Shown: positions 8,691 through 19,900, counted from the stretch's first letter. The stretch is DNA of 64,000 nucleotides from Bacteroides sp. (GCA_021202275.1 JAJQDI010000017.1:1-64000); one strand, 5' to 3'. The notes: generated from the letters alone by a model not told the origin. Made by a program: numbers and translations.

Positions 8691-9929
8691 TTATTTGTAT
8701 AAATAGTAGCGTTTGGAAAGCCGTCGGAAATCGTCCGCGTCTTTGTACCAGTAGTCACGGATATCTTCCCAGCGGTTGTTCTCAGCAAATCGTTTGCGGA
8801 TCTGATCGCTTCCGGTTACCTGGTCGAACATCCGGTAGCGGTTTTCGTTGGCATGATCGAATACCGCTTTTTCCGGATGCAACGCGGCAGCCTCCTGCAT
8901 CACGATGAACTGGATGTCGCTGAGTGCTGCTTTCTGGAAATCGGTGATGTGTACCTGTACTCCCTGCATATGCTCGCCTTGTCCCACGGAATAGAAGGGC
9001 TTCAGGTGGATCGGGCGGAAGATCACTCCCGGCAGGTTCAGGGCATTCAGATTGTTGGCCAGTGCTTCGGCATTGAGCCAGGTTGTAGCGAACATCTGGA
9101 AAGGAATGGTGTAGCCTACACCGATAGACATATATCCCAGTTCGCCCAGAATGCCCGATACCGGATAGAAAATAGCCGAGTGCGGGTGAGGGATGTGTGG
9201 AGAAGAAGGTACCCATTGTAGTCCGGTTTGTGTATAGTCCATTTTGCGTTTCCAGCCTTTCATTTTTACCACGTGGAGTTTGCAGGGCTTGCCCAGCATA
9301 TTCTCTCCGTTGAGCATCAGTGCCAGTTCTCCACAGGTGAGTCCGTAAAGATAAGGTATTTTGAATTGACTGACAAATGAGATGAATCCGTCTTCCACGA
9401 GATTTCCTTCGATCTTCAGGCCACCTACCGGGTTGGGGTGGTCGAGCACTACCAGTTCGATGTCGTTTTCCGCAGCGGCCTCCATCGCCAGTCCCATGGT
9501 ACTGATGTAGGTGAAAGAGCGGCAACCGATGTCCTGGATGTCATAGACCAGTACATCTACCCCTTCGAGCATCTCCGGGGTTGGTTTGCGGGTCTTTCCG
9601 TAGAGAGAGAAGACCGGAACTCCGGTAGAGGGGTCGGTGGTATTCTCTACCTTGTCTCCGGCATGTACATCGCCCCGCACCCCGTGTTCCGGACCATAGA
9701 GGGCTACTAAGGTCACGTTGGGTGCTTCGTTGAGGATGTCGATGGTAGATCTGAGGTGATTGTCTACTCCGGTGGGGTTGGTAATGAGTCCTACCCGTTT
9801 TCCTTCGAGGCATTTGAAATTCTGCTCTTTCAGTACTTCAATTCCTGTCTTGATCGTTATTTTTTGTGCCTGCGATCCGGTAGCAAACGAAAGGATCAGG
9901 GCGATCAGGGCAATTTTTATGGTTTTCAT
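8691..9929 (-). CDS. namZ1: Exo-beta-N-acetylmuramidase NamZ (DUF1343, GH171), copy 1
   Basis: 412 residues with a signal peptide ending SQAQ (about residue 22). DUF1343 signatures: GLITNPTGVDNHLRSTID (about 48-65), LYGPEHGVRGDVHAGD (about 78-93), DIQDIGCRSFTYISTMG (about 130-146) and LDHPNPVGG. The founding NamZ of Bacillus subtilis and the two Tannerella forsythia enzymes release terminal MurNAc from the non-reducing end of peptidoglycan glycans or disaccharides. A periplasmic location fits the signal peptide. It is followed by the D-lactate oxidase and preceded by the AmpG-like permease, with 24- and 36-base gaps, so it is probably cotranscribed with both. The second copy is at 21577-22746. 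Confidence 0.92.
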   Translation of the reverse strand: MKTIKIALIALILSFATGSQAQKITIKTGIEVLKEQNFKCLEGKRVGLITNPTGVDNHLRSTIDILNEAPNVTLVALYGPEHGVRGDVHAGDKVENTTDPSTGVPVFSLYGKTRKPTPEMLEGVDVLVYDIQDIGCRSFTYISTMGLAMEAAAENDIELVVLDHPNPVGGLKIEGNLVEDGFISFVSQFKIPYLYGLTCGELALMLNGENMLGKPCKLHVVKMKGWKRKMDYTQTGLQWVPSSPHIPHPHSAIFYPVSGILGELGYMSIGVGYTIPFQMFATTWLNAEALANNLNALNLPGVIFRPIHLKPFYSVGQGEHMQGVQVHITDFQKAALSDIQFIVMQEAAALHPEKAVFDHANENRYRMFDQVTGSDQIRKRFAENNRWEDIRDYWYKDADDFRRLSKRYYLYK

Positions 9930-9965
9930 CAGGAAGGTTGTTTATAAATGATGTAACAATGAATA

Positions 9966-11291
9966 TTATACTTTCTTGCCAAACAGCGGGTCCATCTTTC
10001 TGTATACCAACATAGAAGCGAATATGCCAGGGAGGGTACACACACATACCCAGATGAAGAAGTGGGTGTATCCGAGCTGTTCCTGTATCCATCCGGCAGC
10101 CATGCCCGGCAGCATCATGCCCAATGCCATAAATCCGGTGGCGATGGCGTAGTGAGCCGTTTTGCTCGGGCCGTCGGCGATATAGATCAGATAAAGCATA
10201 TAGGCTGTAAATCCGAAGCCGTAGCCCAGTTGTTCGATAGCCACACAACCGGTCACCAACCAGAAGTTGTCTGTCATGGACCAGGAAAGCCATACATAGA
10301 GGAGGTCGGGCAGATTGATGGCAATGGCCATGGGGATGATCCATTTTTTGAATCCGTCTTTGGAGATAAGCAGTCCGCCCACTATTCCCCCGACCAGCAG
10401 TGAGATCACACCTATGGTTCCGTAGATAAGACCTACATCCGCTGTGGCCAGTTGCAGTCCGCCGGCTTCCGATTTATCCAGCAGGAACGGGGAGGCGATC
10501 TTGGCCAGCTGCGATTCGCCCAGCCGGTAGGTAAGGATAAAGAAGAACATCAGTCCCAGGTTCTTTTTCCGGAAGAAGCTGACAAACGTCAGTACGAAGT
10601 CCTGCATCATCTTGCCTGCGCTCAGACCTTCACGTTTGGTATCGCTGACGGGATAGGGCAGGATGGCCTGATGATAGAGCGTGAGTCCGATGAAGATAGC
10701 AGCTACCAGGTAGAAAGTGATGCTCCAGGCCATAGGGATATTACCCCCTACGGAAGCCAGGATCTTTCCATCGGCCAGCCATCCGGCCAACATCACGAGT
10801 ATCCCCTGTCCGAAGATAGAGGCAAACCGATAGAAGGTGTTGCGGATACCTACGAAGAAAGACTGCTCGCCCGGGGTGAGGCCCAGCATATAGAAGCCGT
10901 CGGCAGCGATGTCGTGGGTGGCCGAGCTGAATGCTACCAACCAGAAGAAAGCCAGGGTAGATTGCAGGAAGAAGGTGGTAGGGATACAGAAAGCGATACC
11001 GGCAAATCCGGCGGCTATCAGGCCCTGCATGGCGATGACCCAGGCCCGTTTGGTCTTGACCAGATCTACAAAGGGGCTCCACAGGGGCTTGATGACCCAC
11101 GGCAGGTAGAGCCACGAGGTATAGAGTGCGATCTCGGTGTTGCTGAGTCCCAGGTTTTTGTACATGATCACGGCTACGGTCATGACCGTCACGTAAGGAA
11201 GTCCCTGTGCGAAATAAAGGGTAGGGATCCATGCCCACGGGTTGCGGGTGGTCTTGCGTTTCGTTGTTGCTCCTGCGTTTTTTTCTTGCAT
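9966..11291 (-). CDS. ampG: AmpG-type MFS permease for muropeptides
   Basis: 441 residues, about 12 membrane segments after a basic N-terminal tail. The first segment, IPTLYFAQGLPYVTVMTVAV, and the ATHDIAADGFYM loop (about 129-140) are typical of the AmpG branch of the major facilitator superfamily. The family imports GlcNAc-anhydroMurNAc and its peptides from periplasm to cytoplasm. Neighbours on both sides (SpoIID-like protein and NamZ1) act on cell-wall glycan. MurT in the same cluster would take free MurNAc, so the two permeases probably divide the substrates by size. Exact substrate is inferred. Confidence 0.82.
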   Translation of the reverse strand: MQEKNAGATTKRKTTRNPWAWIPTLYFAQGLPYVTVMTVAVIMYKNLGLSNTEIALYTSWLYLPWVIKPLWSPFVDLVKTKRAWVIAMQGLIAAGFAGIAFCIPTTFFLQSTLAFFWLVAFSSATHDIAADGFYMLGLTPGEQSFFVGIRNTFYRFASIFGQGILVMLAGWLADGKILASVGGNIPMAWSITFYLVAAIFIGLTLYHQAILPYPVSDTKREGLSAGKMMQDFVLTFVSFFRKKNLGLMFFFILTYRLGESQLAKIASPFLLDKSEAGGLQLATADVGLIYGTIGVISLLVGGIVGGLLISKDGFKKWIIPMAIAINLPDLLYVWLSWSMTDNFWLVTGCVAIEQLGYGFGFTAYMLYLIYIADGPSKTAHYAIATGFMALGMMLPGMAAGWIQEQLGYTHFFIWVCVCTLPGIFASMLVYRKMDPLFGKKV

Positions 11292-11328
11292 GGTATGTGT
11301 GTTTAATATAGAATCCTATGTATGGGCA

Positions 11329-12642
11329 TTATGGGTAGGACTTCTCTATGGAAGCCCCTATGTAATAATGCAGCAATATGTCTTTGTAGGGATAGCCCTG
11401 CTCGCCCATCACGGCTGCTCCGATCTGGCACAAGCCTACACCGTGTCCCCAGCCCGCACCTGTCAGGGTGAATGTGGCCGGAACTCCGTCTTGCATCTCC
11501 CCTTTGTCTACCACGAAAGCGGAACTATAGAGGTGTGACGTGGAGAAGGTACGACGGATCTCCAGTTCTTTGCCAATGGTGAGGGTGCGTTTGCTCCCTA
11601 CGACGCGCAGGCGCACCAGACGGCCCGAACTTCCCCTTTCCACCGGGATGAGGTCGAGGATATCGCCGAAGTCAATACCCGAACGTTCGCGCACCAGCGT
11701 GGCTATCTCCTGCTGGGTATACTGCACTTTCCAACGATAGAAGTCGGTTGTCTCCTGGTCGTAGTTGTTGAGGACTTGTCCCAGGATGTGCTTGTCTGTG
11801 GTGTTGCAGAAGGCATCCGGAGCGGTACGTATCCATTGGATGGCCTCCTTTTCCTGATGCAGGTCGGGCAGCCACGTATCTAGTTTGTAGTCTCGCCGGG
11901 GAGCTAAGTAGGGATAGCGGATGTCTTCCCAGCAATTCCGGAACTCTTCAAAAGCTCCTCCGCAACATTTGGAGAAGCGCGCGTCACAGATCTTCCCGTC
12001 GTAGCTCAGGGTTTCTCCGCGGGTGCTTTCTACGGCTTCTTTTACCGGAAGCGTAGAGGCGCGTGTAATGCCCTGGTAGCGCTGGCAATGATCGTCGGCA
12101 CAGACATCGAAACGGGTATGATCTTCGCGGTCGTACCAGCGGATGCGCTCTTCGTCGTTTTCCCAGCCGGAGACGTAGGAGGTCTGAGAGTCCGACAGTT
12201 CTTTGTTCTTCTCTATCTGTGCCAGCAGCCAGCTGCGTGAGATCACGGCATGGGCTTTCAGCAGTTCAAGGGAAGCTGTGGCACTCATCTCTGAAGAGAT
12301 CACGCTGATAAGGTATTCTTCTACCGGAAGGATATTGATCGCGGTGAGCTTTTCGTTTTCCGCGATGATCTTCAGGCAACCCGCGAAACGCTGATCCTCT
12401 TTGCGCTCCCAATGGAAGTTGATGCCGATGGTCACGTCCAGCAGGTCGAAGAAGGCATTCTCTGCGGTGGGCTCGAACATGAGTTCGTCGTACAGTTTAC
12501 CCTTCCAGAGTATTTTCCCGTCGCACCAGGTAGCGACCTGTTTTCCGGTTACTTCTTCTTTCCCGAAACAGTAAGCGGAAGGAAATACAAACTCGATCTG
12601 TGGCTCGAACATAATGCCTACATGTACATACGGCTCTTTCAT
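11329..12642 (-). CDS. SpoIID/LytB-domain protein (amidase enhancer / denuded-glycan lytic enzyme family)
   Basis: 437 residues from the ATG at 12642, chosen because it overlaps the DUF4922 stop as ATGA and gives MKEPYVHVG. The upstream ATG at 12696 would lie deep in the preceding gene. SpoIID core: VEEYLISVISSEM (about 104-116) then KAHAVISRSWLL, with a C-terminal GWGHGVGLCQIGA. In Bacillus, SpoIID is a lytic transglycosylase that cuts peptidoglycan lacking stem peptides. No signal peptide is visible, so the compartment is unclear, which is odd for a wall-acting enzyme. Lies between DUF4922 and ampG in one transcription unit. Confidence 0.82.
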   Translation of the reverse strand: MKEPYVHVGIMFEPQIEFVFPSAYCFGKEEVTGKQVATWCDGKILWKGKLYDELMFEPTAENAFFDLLDVTIGINFHWERKEDQRFAGCLKIIAENEKLTAINILPVEEYLISVISSEMSATASLELLKAHAVISRSWLLAQIEKNKELSDSQTSYVSGWENDEERIRWYDREDHTRFDVCADDHCQRYQGITRASTLPVKEAVESTRGETLSYDGKICDARFSKCCGGAFEEFRNCWEDIRYPYLAPRRDYKLDTWLPDLHQEKEAIQWIRTAPDAFCNTTDKHILGQVLNNYDQETTDFYRWKVQYTQQEIATLVRERSGIDFGDILDLIPVERGSSGRLVRLRVVGSKRTLTIGKELEIRRTFSTSHLYSSAFVVDKGEMQDGVPATFTLTGAGWGHGVGLCQIGAAVMGEQGYPYKDILLHYYIGASIEKSYP

Positions 12643-13571
12643 AATTTCTTTTTTATGCGTTGTTTCAATGCGCGGAAAGCCTCTTCTCCCAGACATACTT
12701 CCGAGAGTATGGCTGCGATCTGTTCCGGAGTGGTCTTCTCAAAATCTTTCTCCAGCGGAGTGATGAATACTCCGCCCATATCTACCGAGGCGGGGCTGAT
12801 GAGCAGATTCTTCTCTCCTTCGGCGAAGTAGCAACCGGGGCGGTGTCTGGCACGGGGAAACAGGGTGGTTATCCATCTGTCTTCCTCTTTCCAGGCCAGC
12901 AGGTTCATCATGGGTTCCTCTTCACCGGCAGGTATCTTCATGGCTTCGTATGCGATCCGGAACAGTTCCGCTGCATCTTCGGCGTGGGTAGCTTCGATCA
13001 CTAGCGGATGGCGGAGCATATCGTTGGTCTGCCACAGAGTAGCGGTTCTGTAAGATACGATCTGGTGGGTCTTACTGGCTTCCCAGCTCTTTTCAAAAGG
13101 CAGGAATCCTTTGTTGCCCGCCTGGAAATGTATATGGTCGGGCGCGGAGGCCCCACATCTGGGACCGTTGTAAAAGATCACATATTCGTCTAAGGCTTCG
13201 GCTAGTGCCAGCATATCTGCGAACCGGTGGGCAATGCGCTGGTCTACGTGTGCCGTGTCCGGAATAGTCAGGTGCCTGGGAAAGATCGGGAAGGGATTTA
13301 CTAAGATGGTGTAGTGCCCTCCGAATCCGATGCCGCGTTGCACAGCGGGCAGGTTGGCCTGGCAGAGAAAACATTTACGTTCCCGGATAGACTGGGTGTC
13401 TACCTTGGCTGCGGAAGAGACCATGCGGGCCGGGTTGAACTGCACCTGATAGGGCGATCCGCCGACGGTGAACGAGCGGGTACGCACACCGGCCAGCGCC
13501 TCGTAGTTGGTGCGGGCAGTGTCCCAGTCGCGTATCTGCTGGGTGAGAAGTTGTTGTATGGCTTCTTTCAT
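12639..13571 (-). CDS. DUF4922 HIT-like nucleotidyltransferase/phosphorylase-family protein
   Basis: 310 residues, cytoplasmic. CFLC near residue 68 is a possible metal-binding pair, and DHIHFQAG near 147 resembles the HxHxQ active site of the HIT superfamily branch that includes Ap4A phosphorylase and GDP-hexose phosphorylases. The true reaction is unknown. It overlaps the SpoIID gene by 4 bases and follows the glycosyltransferase by 6 bases, so the three are almost certainly translated from one mRNA. A role in nucleotide-sugar or sugar-phosphate handling is a guess from the fold. Confidence 0.72.
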   Translation of the reverse strand: MKEAIQQLLTQQIRDWDTARTNYEALAGVRTRSFTVGGSPYQVQFNPARMVSSAAKVDTQSIRERKCFLCQANLPAVQRGIGFGGHYTILVNPFPIFPRHLTIPDTAHVDQRIAHRFADMLALAEALDEYVIFYNGPRCGASAPDHIHFQAGNKGFLPFEKSWEASKTHQIVSYRTATLWQTNDMLRHPLVIEATHAEDAAELFRIAYEAMKIPAGEEEPMMNLLAWKEEDRWITTLFPRARHRPGCYFAEGEKNLLISPASVDMGGVFITPLEKDFEKTTPEQIAAILSEVCLGEEAFRALKQRIKKKL

Positions 13572-13577
13572 AAAGTC

Positions 13578-15044
13578 TCAGGAGTTGGCCCGGTTCATGG
13601 CTATTCTGGCCTGGAGTTCCCAGGTACGGATGCGGTCTTTGTACAGGTTGTGGTTGTTCATCTTCACGATATCCAGCGAAGCATCTGAGTTATCTTCCCA
13701 GCGGCGGCACAGGTAGACTACATCGTAGATGCGACCGATTTGGTAGCGGCGCGAGAAGTTGAGCCCCAGCGCATAGTCTTCGCCATAGCTGGTGTTGGGA
13801 ACCTTGATCTCGCGCAATACCGGGGTATAGAACGCGCGGGGCGCGCCCAAGCCGTTGATGCGCAGGGCGTTGTTGCGACCGTTGTCCGGTGTCCACTCTT
13901 TGTGATCGATGATGCCTGGAGGGATCATGTTCATATCGAAGTCGGTCATCATATAGGTACCTACCACCATGGCACAGTTCTGTTCGTAGAACGCGTTGAC
14001 CATGGTTTGCAAGGTGTGTTCGTCTTTATAGACGTCGTCGCTGTCGAGCTGTACGGCGAACTTTCCACAGTCGGCGTGGTGTACACCCAGGTTCCAGCAT
14101 CCTCCGATACCGAGATCCTGCCGTTCGGGGATCAGGTGGATGAGACGCTCGTCCGCAGCAAACTCGCGGATGGCCTCCGTGGTGCCGTCTGTAGAGTGGT
14201 TATCTATCACGATCAGGTTGAACCGGAAGTTGGTCTGCTGGGTCAGTACAGAGCGGATCGCGTCGCGGATGGTACGGATGCGGTTGCGTACCGGAATGAT
14301 TACGGAAGCTTCGTAGGCAAAGTTGCCCGCTTCGAAAGCGATGGACTGGAATTCCGGTTGGAGGTAACCGCCGATCTCTTTCAGGTGTTCGGTGCAGGCC
14401 TGTTCCATTTCGATCTGTACGCCGCGGTTCTTTGGATCTACATAGTCGAAGATCTTCTCACCGCTCTTGCGGGTATCCTGTTCTACCTCCGAGTAGAGGT
14501 ATTCGTTGATATGCACGAGGGAATATTTCTGCGAGAGTTTCAGACGCAGGTCGTACATACCGGCATATTGATAGTCGGCCCGCATACGCGAGGCAGACTC
14601 TTTCAGCGCGTCTGCGCGGAACAGCAACACGGAACCAAAGTTGAAATCGTCGCGCAGGCTGCCCTGCTGATAGTCGATCACCGGAGCATGGGTCTTGCTG
14701 TCGCCACAGATCTGGTAGTGGTCTGCGTATATCATTCCGGCTCCGGAGTCGGCAGCCAGCATCGTCATGCGATCGAGTGCGAAATATCCCATTTCCAGCG
14801 TAGTATATTTGGTATAGATGAGGCTGTAGGGGGCATCGGAGCGTTCTGCGATGGCTTTCAGCGTAGAAGAGTGTTGAAGCCCCTCTACCCGGATCATTTC
14901 ACATCCTTCGATGGTTTCGGCTGTAGGTTCGGTGGCCAGCAGATAGATCTTGCCTACGAGTGAGTTCTCCCGGAGACCCCGGATGGTTTTATCTGCTTGT
15001 GCTTTTCCCGCGAAAGGGATAAAGCAATGGATGGTACTGTTCAT
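13578..15044 (-). CDS. Family 2 glycosyltransferase-like protein with tandem GT-A-like halves
   Basis: 488 residues, no signal peptide. The second half is a clear GT2 domain: [19 protein letters not shown] (about 250), [16 protein letters not shown] (about 279) and the metal-binding QLDSDDVY (about 335). The first 230 residues also look like a GT-A fold ([22 protein letters not shown]) but lack a clean DxD, so the protein may be a duplicated, half-inactive transferase. Acceptor and donor cannot be read from sequence. Tight linkage to DUF4922 and SpoIID (6- and 4-base junctions) suggests a shared task, possibly building or remodelling a glycan rather than degrading one. Confidence 0.78.
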   Translation of the reverse strand: MNSTIHCFIPFAGKAQADKTIRGLRENSLVGKIYLLATEPTAETIEGCEMIRVEGLQHSSTLKAIAERSDAPYSLIYTKYTTLEMGYFALDRMTMLAADSGAGMIYADHYQICGDSKTHAPVIDYQQGSLRDDFNFGSVLLFRADALKESASRMRADYQYAGMYDLRLKLSQKYSLVHINEYLYSEVEQDTRKSGEKIFDYVDPKNRGVQIEMEQACTEHLKEIGGYLQPEFQSIAFEAGNFAYEASVIIPVRNRIRTIRDAIRSVLTQQTNFRFNLIVIDNHSTDGTTEAIREFAADERLIHLIPERQDLGIGGCWNLGVHHADCGKFAVQLDSDDVYKDEHTLQTMVNAFYEQNCAMVVGTYMMTDFDMNMIPPGIIDHKEWTPDNGRNNALRINGLGAPRAFYTPVLREIKVPNTSYGEDYALGLNFSRRYQIGRIYDVVYLCRRWEDNSDASLDIVKMNNHNLYKDRIRTWELQARIAMNRANS

Positions 15045-15116
15045 ATATGTTTGTTATTAGTAGGTTTTCATTTTTTGTTCTATGTGGCATGCAGAGAGCT
15101 GACGTAAGATACGGAT

Positions 15117-16964
15117 CTATTCTTTCCACCGCAACAGGGCTACTTCTCCTCCGGTGGCAGTGACCAGTACCTGGTGACGGTTGACAGGCACTACGGTGTT
15201 GGTGAGCGAATTCCCTATCTTGTGTTTCCAGAGTATCTCTCCGTTTTCCGGTTTCAACGCAAAAATAAGTCCTTCTTTGGTACTTCCAAACACAACTCCC
15301 CCTTTTTCTACCGGCATGGAAGGGGCATGTTCGTAGCCGAAGCCTACATCGGATGCCCAGATCTGGCGGGGAACATCTCCCGCGGTGGCGTAGCATACAA
15401 TGCTGTCGTTCATGGTCTTGCTGTATACCTGTTGCCCGTCTTCCGAGAGTCCGATGGTTTCGCGTACCATAGACTGTTTGGTGCGCCATACGGTTTCACC
15501 GGTTTGCAGGTCAATGGCTGTCATGGCCCGTTCGGGGTCGGTGATAAATACTTTGCCGCTGGCAGCCACCGGCCATACCGCTGCGGGTGAGAAGTGCATG
15601 CGGGTGAGTCCGCCCGTCCATTTCCAGAGTTCCTTTCCGCTTGTCTTGTCCAGGGCGTAGAGCGTATTGTCCCAGGCACCGAAGATCACCTTATTGTCAC
15701 AAACCAGCGGTTTGGTCTCGATGTATCCTTTCACTCCGGGATACGCCCATACGACATGTCCGGTCTTTATGTCGATGGCCCGGAACGTATGATCGCTCGC
15801 TCCGATGTAGGCGATCCCTTTGTCTATGGTCACTGCTCCCAGTACAGGTTCTCCGGCAGCTACCTTCCAGAGCTCTCTTCCGCTTTTGGTATCCAGTCCG
15901 TAGATGTAGCGGTCGGCAGAGCCAAAGACAACCACTCCGTCCGCGGCCTCCGGAGTGCCTACGATGCGGTTGCCCGAAGCAAAACTCCATTGTTTGTTCC
16001 CGTCTTCCAGGGAATAGCTGGTGAGATAGCCCATATCGTCTCCTACAAAGACCTGATCCTGGTACAGGGCAGGAGAGGAGTAGATCCCGATACCGGTCTG
16101 TACAAGCCATTGCTCTTCTACCTGCGCGTAGGTTGTGTTGACGGAGAAGTCGGGATATTTGTCGGTTGCTCCCTTGGAGTCGTAGTATTTCTCTGTCAGG
16201 GAGAGAGAAAGCCATTGCTCCATTTCTCCACTGATCTTATGTTCGTATACAAGGATGGAATCCGCGGTCACCTCGTAGATGCTGTAGCCACCCACCGGTT
16301 GGCCGGCCCGTAGCGTGGAGCGGTTCAGGATACCCGGGATACCGTCGTAAGAAAGGAAGAGGTTGTTGTGATAGTGCCCTCCGAGGAAGGTGCGGATATT
16401 GTACGGACGTACGGCGTCGGTTACTTCGTACCAATTGTCTACATCTCCTTCCTGCAACGGATAGTGAGTCACCAGGATCACCGGTTGTTCTTTTCCCGCG
16501 GCCTCCAGTTCTTCCCGGAGCCAGGTAATGTCCTGCGGTACTACGTGCCCGTTGGCCATACGCATCAACGGCCCGGTATTGAATCCCAGGAACAGGAAAC
16601 CTTTGTGTTCGAACCGGAAGCGTTCGCCTCCGAAGATCTCTCCGAAATCCGTTACCCCCGATTCGCTCCATTTGGTCTCGTGGTTTCCCGCTACGGCGTA
16701 GTAGGGTACTTTGAGCCTGTCCAGGATTTCTTTGGCATGCCGCAGGGAAGCGCGGTCTCCCTCTTCGGTGAGGTCTCCGGTGACTAAGACAAATTCTACC
16801 CCTTCGGTAGCGTTTACCTGATCTACCGCTTGTTGCAGGTCTTCGTGGGCATTTGTCTTCGGTGTAAGGTGGTTGTCTGTGAAGAGCGCGAACCGGAATC
16901 CCTGCGCCTGAATTCCGGTGCACAGGAGAAGCAAATGTATGATAAGTAGATGTTTCAGTCTCAT
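15117..16964 (-). CDS. Secreted calcineurin-like metallophosphoesterase fused to a PQQ-type beta-propeller
   Basis: 615 residues. Signal peptide about 1-20 (IQAQ). Metallophosphoesterase (about 22-240) with FTDNHL, VTGDLTEEG, AGNHE, THYP and GGHYHNN, the standard five metal-ligand blocks. The C-terminal half (about 290-615) has repeated WSF/LWK-type blades (KQWSFASGNRIVGTPEAADG, LWKVAAGEPVLGAVTIDKG) typical of PQQ-binding-like propellers, here probably a ligand or protein scaffold. It lies 12 bases after the amidase gene. Substrate unknown; in this cluster a phosphorylated wall or lipid-linked sugar would fit, but that is inference. Confidence 0.85.
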   Translation of the reverse strand: MRLKHLLIIHLLLLCTGIQAQGFRFALFTDNHLTPKTNAHEDLQQAVDQVNATEGVEFVLVTGDLTEEGDRASLRHAKEILDRLKVPYYAVAGNHETKWSESGVTDFGEIFGGERFRFEHKGFLFLGFNTGPLMRMANGHVVPQDITWLREELEAAGKEQPVILVTHYPLQEGDVDNWYEVTDAVRPYNIRTFLGGHYHNNLFLSYDGIPGILNRSTLRAGQPVGGYSIYEVTADSILVYEHKISGEMEQWLSLSLTEKYYDSKGATDKYPDFSVNTTYAQVEEQWLVQTGIGIYSSPALYQDQVFVGDDMGYLTSYSLEDGNKQWSFASGNRIVGTPEAADGVVVFGSADRYIYGLDTKSGRELWKVAAGEPVLGAVTIDKGIAYIGASDHTFRAIDIKTGHVVWAYPGVKGYIETKPLVCDNKVIFGAWDNTLYALDKTSGKELWKWTGGLTRMHFSPAAVWPVAASGKVFITDPERAMTAIDLQTGETVWRTKQSMVRETIGLSEDGQQVYSKTMNDSIVCYATAGDVPRQIWASDVGFGYEHAPSMPVEKGGVVFGSTKEGLIFALKPENGEILWKHKIGNSLTNTVVPVNRHQVLVTATGGEVALLRWKE

Positions 16965-16976
16965 GGTTTCTTCAGG

Positions 16977-19900
16977 TTATTTGTCTTGAAAGAATAAAAG
17001 GATGGCTTTCATCAGTTGTTCTCTTCCGTCCGGTGTCTTTACCGATTCGAAGGGGAAGCCCAGCACACAGGTCTTGTAATCTCCCTGATAGGCTACTCCG
17101 GCGCTGAGGTTGTTCTCGCTGTAACGGAATACCGTGTAAGCACCTTCTGCGGCAGGCTCTATGGCATCCGGAGACTCGACGACATACGATTCCGGATTCA
17201 ATTCGTTGTAGTATGCGTAGTTTCCGGTGAAAGTCCGGAAAGGAGAAGCTACCGATTTGACCTGGCCCATGACGGCGGCCTGATTGACACGCCATTTGTA
17301 TTTCAGTACCTCTGTGGCAAACGCCTGGTCTTCCGGATCGCTTTCTGCCAGCCAGTTGTCCCAGAGATCGGTGCCTACGTAGGCACCCGATACGAAGATG
17401 TTGCCTCCGCTCTGGCAATAGTCGGTAATGGCTTTCTGCATCTCTTTGTCAAACGTTTTGTAGGTAAGGGGAAGGAGTTCGCCCGGACCCATCTTGGTCT
17501 GACACTCTTTGCCGAGGATCAGGTCTACCACCGCATAAGGCTTCAGAGATACGGTGCCATCCTTCAACACCTCGTCGCTACAGGATACAAAGGAATACCC
17601 CGCTTTGAGTATGGCAGAGCCATGCACCGACGGATAGTCGAAGGTATTGCCGGCAATGACCATCGTTTCGTAGTTGGCGTAGCTGTCTCCGAAACCGGAA
17701 GCATCGTCGTCCATCCAGGGGATCTGGCGGCGGAATTCCTTCATGCGGCCGATGTAGCTGATGTCGTTCAGGTAAGGTACGCCATGATCTACCAGGTCTA
17801 AGAAACCGGCTGTGGAGTCGGCCTGGAAATCAAAATCGGCCGGAGCACTGATGCGGTTGAAACCGTTGATCACCAGTACAGTGCCTTTTTCATTCAGCGC
17901 TTTTGCGGCGGAGAGGATCTCCGACGGGAAGCTCTCTCCTCCTTTGTTCACAGCAGTGACTTTGAAACCGCACACCACACCCGCCGGGATGGAAGTCCGG
18001 TAGGAGGGTTTGTCTACCAGGGTTCCTTTGTCGAAGGCACCCTCACCGATGCGGGTATACACGATGTATTTGTCCGCTTTGGCCGTTGGCTCTAAAGGAT
18101 CGTCTACCGGTTGCCAGGTGAGTTCCACTTCATTTCCACCCAGGAAACAGAGGTTCATATGGTCTACCGGCAGCGGCTGTACGACATATTCGGTGTTGTA
18201 CTGCGAACTGAGGAAACGCAGCATTCCTTTGTAAATGGAACGGCTGACCGTGAAACGGAAATGGGGATCGAGACCGTAGCGCATGTCGGCAAAATTCTGG
18301 TGCGACAACAGTTCCAGAAGCATAGCGGGCACACGGGGGACGCGGGCTTCGAAGTAGGACTGGTTCCACATGCCGCGGCGCGACCAGCTGGGGTCGTACA
18401 ACGTACGGATGTCGTCTACGATGTACGACTGTATCAGATCGGTCAGATCACGCGCCATATACCGTGATGTTCCGTTGGCATATACTCCGTCGTAAGGCTC
18501 GGTATGAAATATGCCCAGTGTGCCGATGATGGAGTCGTTGGGGGTAGTACCGGCATCTGTATGGAAGGCAAGAGAAAGGTCGATGGGAATGTTCAGTCCC
18601 TTTTCGGTCGGATTGGCCGAAGAACCTCCTGCCAGATAGTTGACCCACATACCGCGGGATTTGTAATCGTCTGTATAGTCGTTCTTACCCTGGCTTTCCG
18701 AATAGATGCTGTCGGGGATACCGGCCCACTGCAGCCAGTAACGGGCACCTTCGGTGAACCGGGGATACCCGCTGGTCTCATAGGGATAATCTACCGGGGG
18801 GAGTTGACGGAGAGTTGCCCGGGTGGCATTGTCTGAGCTCTTTACATTGTCAGTAGCTCCTTCGTCCGAGATGCGACGCGCGATGTTTCCGTATCCGCCG
18901 CCGATCTTCACTCCATCCGCGGTGAGGATACGCCCTGCTTTCTCTGAACGGTTGGTGAGTACCACTTTTCCTTCATGGCTTTTGCCGGCGGCAAAAGAGA
19001 AATGTCTCAGATAGATCCAGGTGCCTCCACCCATTTGTTGGTTTACTTTGAACTGAGATACTCCTCCCAGGTGATGTATGGTGTAGAGAGCATCGTCTGT
19101 ACTGTTGGGCAGCGTCTGATAAGAGACATAGACCGCGTATGATCCGGTTTCCGGGATAGAAGGTATCCACTCTGCCATGCTTTCGTTGCCTTTTTTGATG
19201 GTCTCTGTCTGGCGGTACGTCCCTTCGCGGAACGGGTTCTCGAAATCTTTGTATGCCGGGCGCAGGTGTGCGAAGCCAGGCAGGGTACCTATGTTCCAGG
19301 GTTTATCCCCCGGATATTCGATGTAGGAAGATTGTCCGTCCCGTATACCGTCGTTATCTATAATGACCTCATGGATCTGTATGTCTCTTTCGCGGGGTAA
19401 CAGTACGTTTGCACCTGCGTTTTCCAGCATCGGTACCACAAAAGGCAATACATAGCTTTGTGTATAGAGATCTTCTACGGTCTGGAAGATGCGTGCACGC
19501 TGCCATTCCCAGCGGGTCAGCTTGGGCTCGTAGTAGAATCCGTGGCTTTGCCAGAGAGCGATGTGGCGGTTTTGCAGTCCGTGAGTAGGAGTATACAGCC
19601 TGCCGACCGGAGTAACGAGAGGTTTGTCTACCTGATTGCGGAAGGTTGGCGCAGCCTTGTCTCTTTTATTACGAAAAGCCAGGGGAATAAGATCTTCGAT
19701 CTTTTTTCCGTTGGTAACCAGTTCTAATGTATAAGACGCGTATTCCGCCGGCAGCAGCTTGCGGATACCGTCATAGATCTCTTTTACATTCTCTTTCCGG
19801 AAAGGAATATAAGAGCAATCTCTGTTTGCTTCTAAGGTCAGCGTCCGGCCTTCGAAGGAGTGAGCCGTGATCGTCACCCGATGCACAGCTATCTCTTTGC

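Noticed and set aside
10452..11306. 284-codon open frame antisense to ampG
   Set aside because: Low-complexity, charged translation with no domain, opposite a clear 12-segment permease.
13740..14963. 407-codon open frame antisense to the GT2 gene
   Set aside because: Mirror frame of a GC-rich coding region; no domain, no start context, and the opposite strand holds a clear glycosyltransferase.
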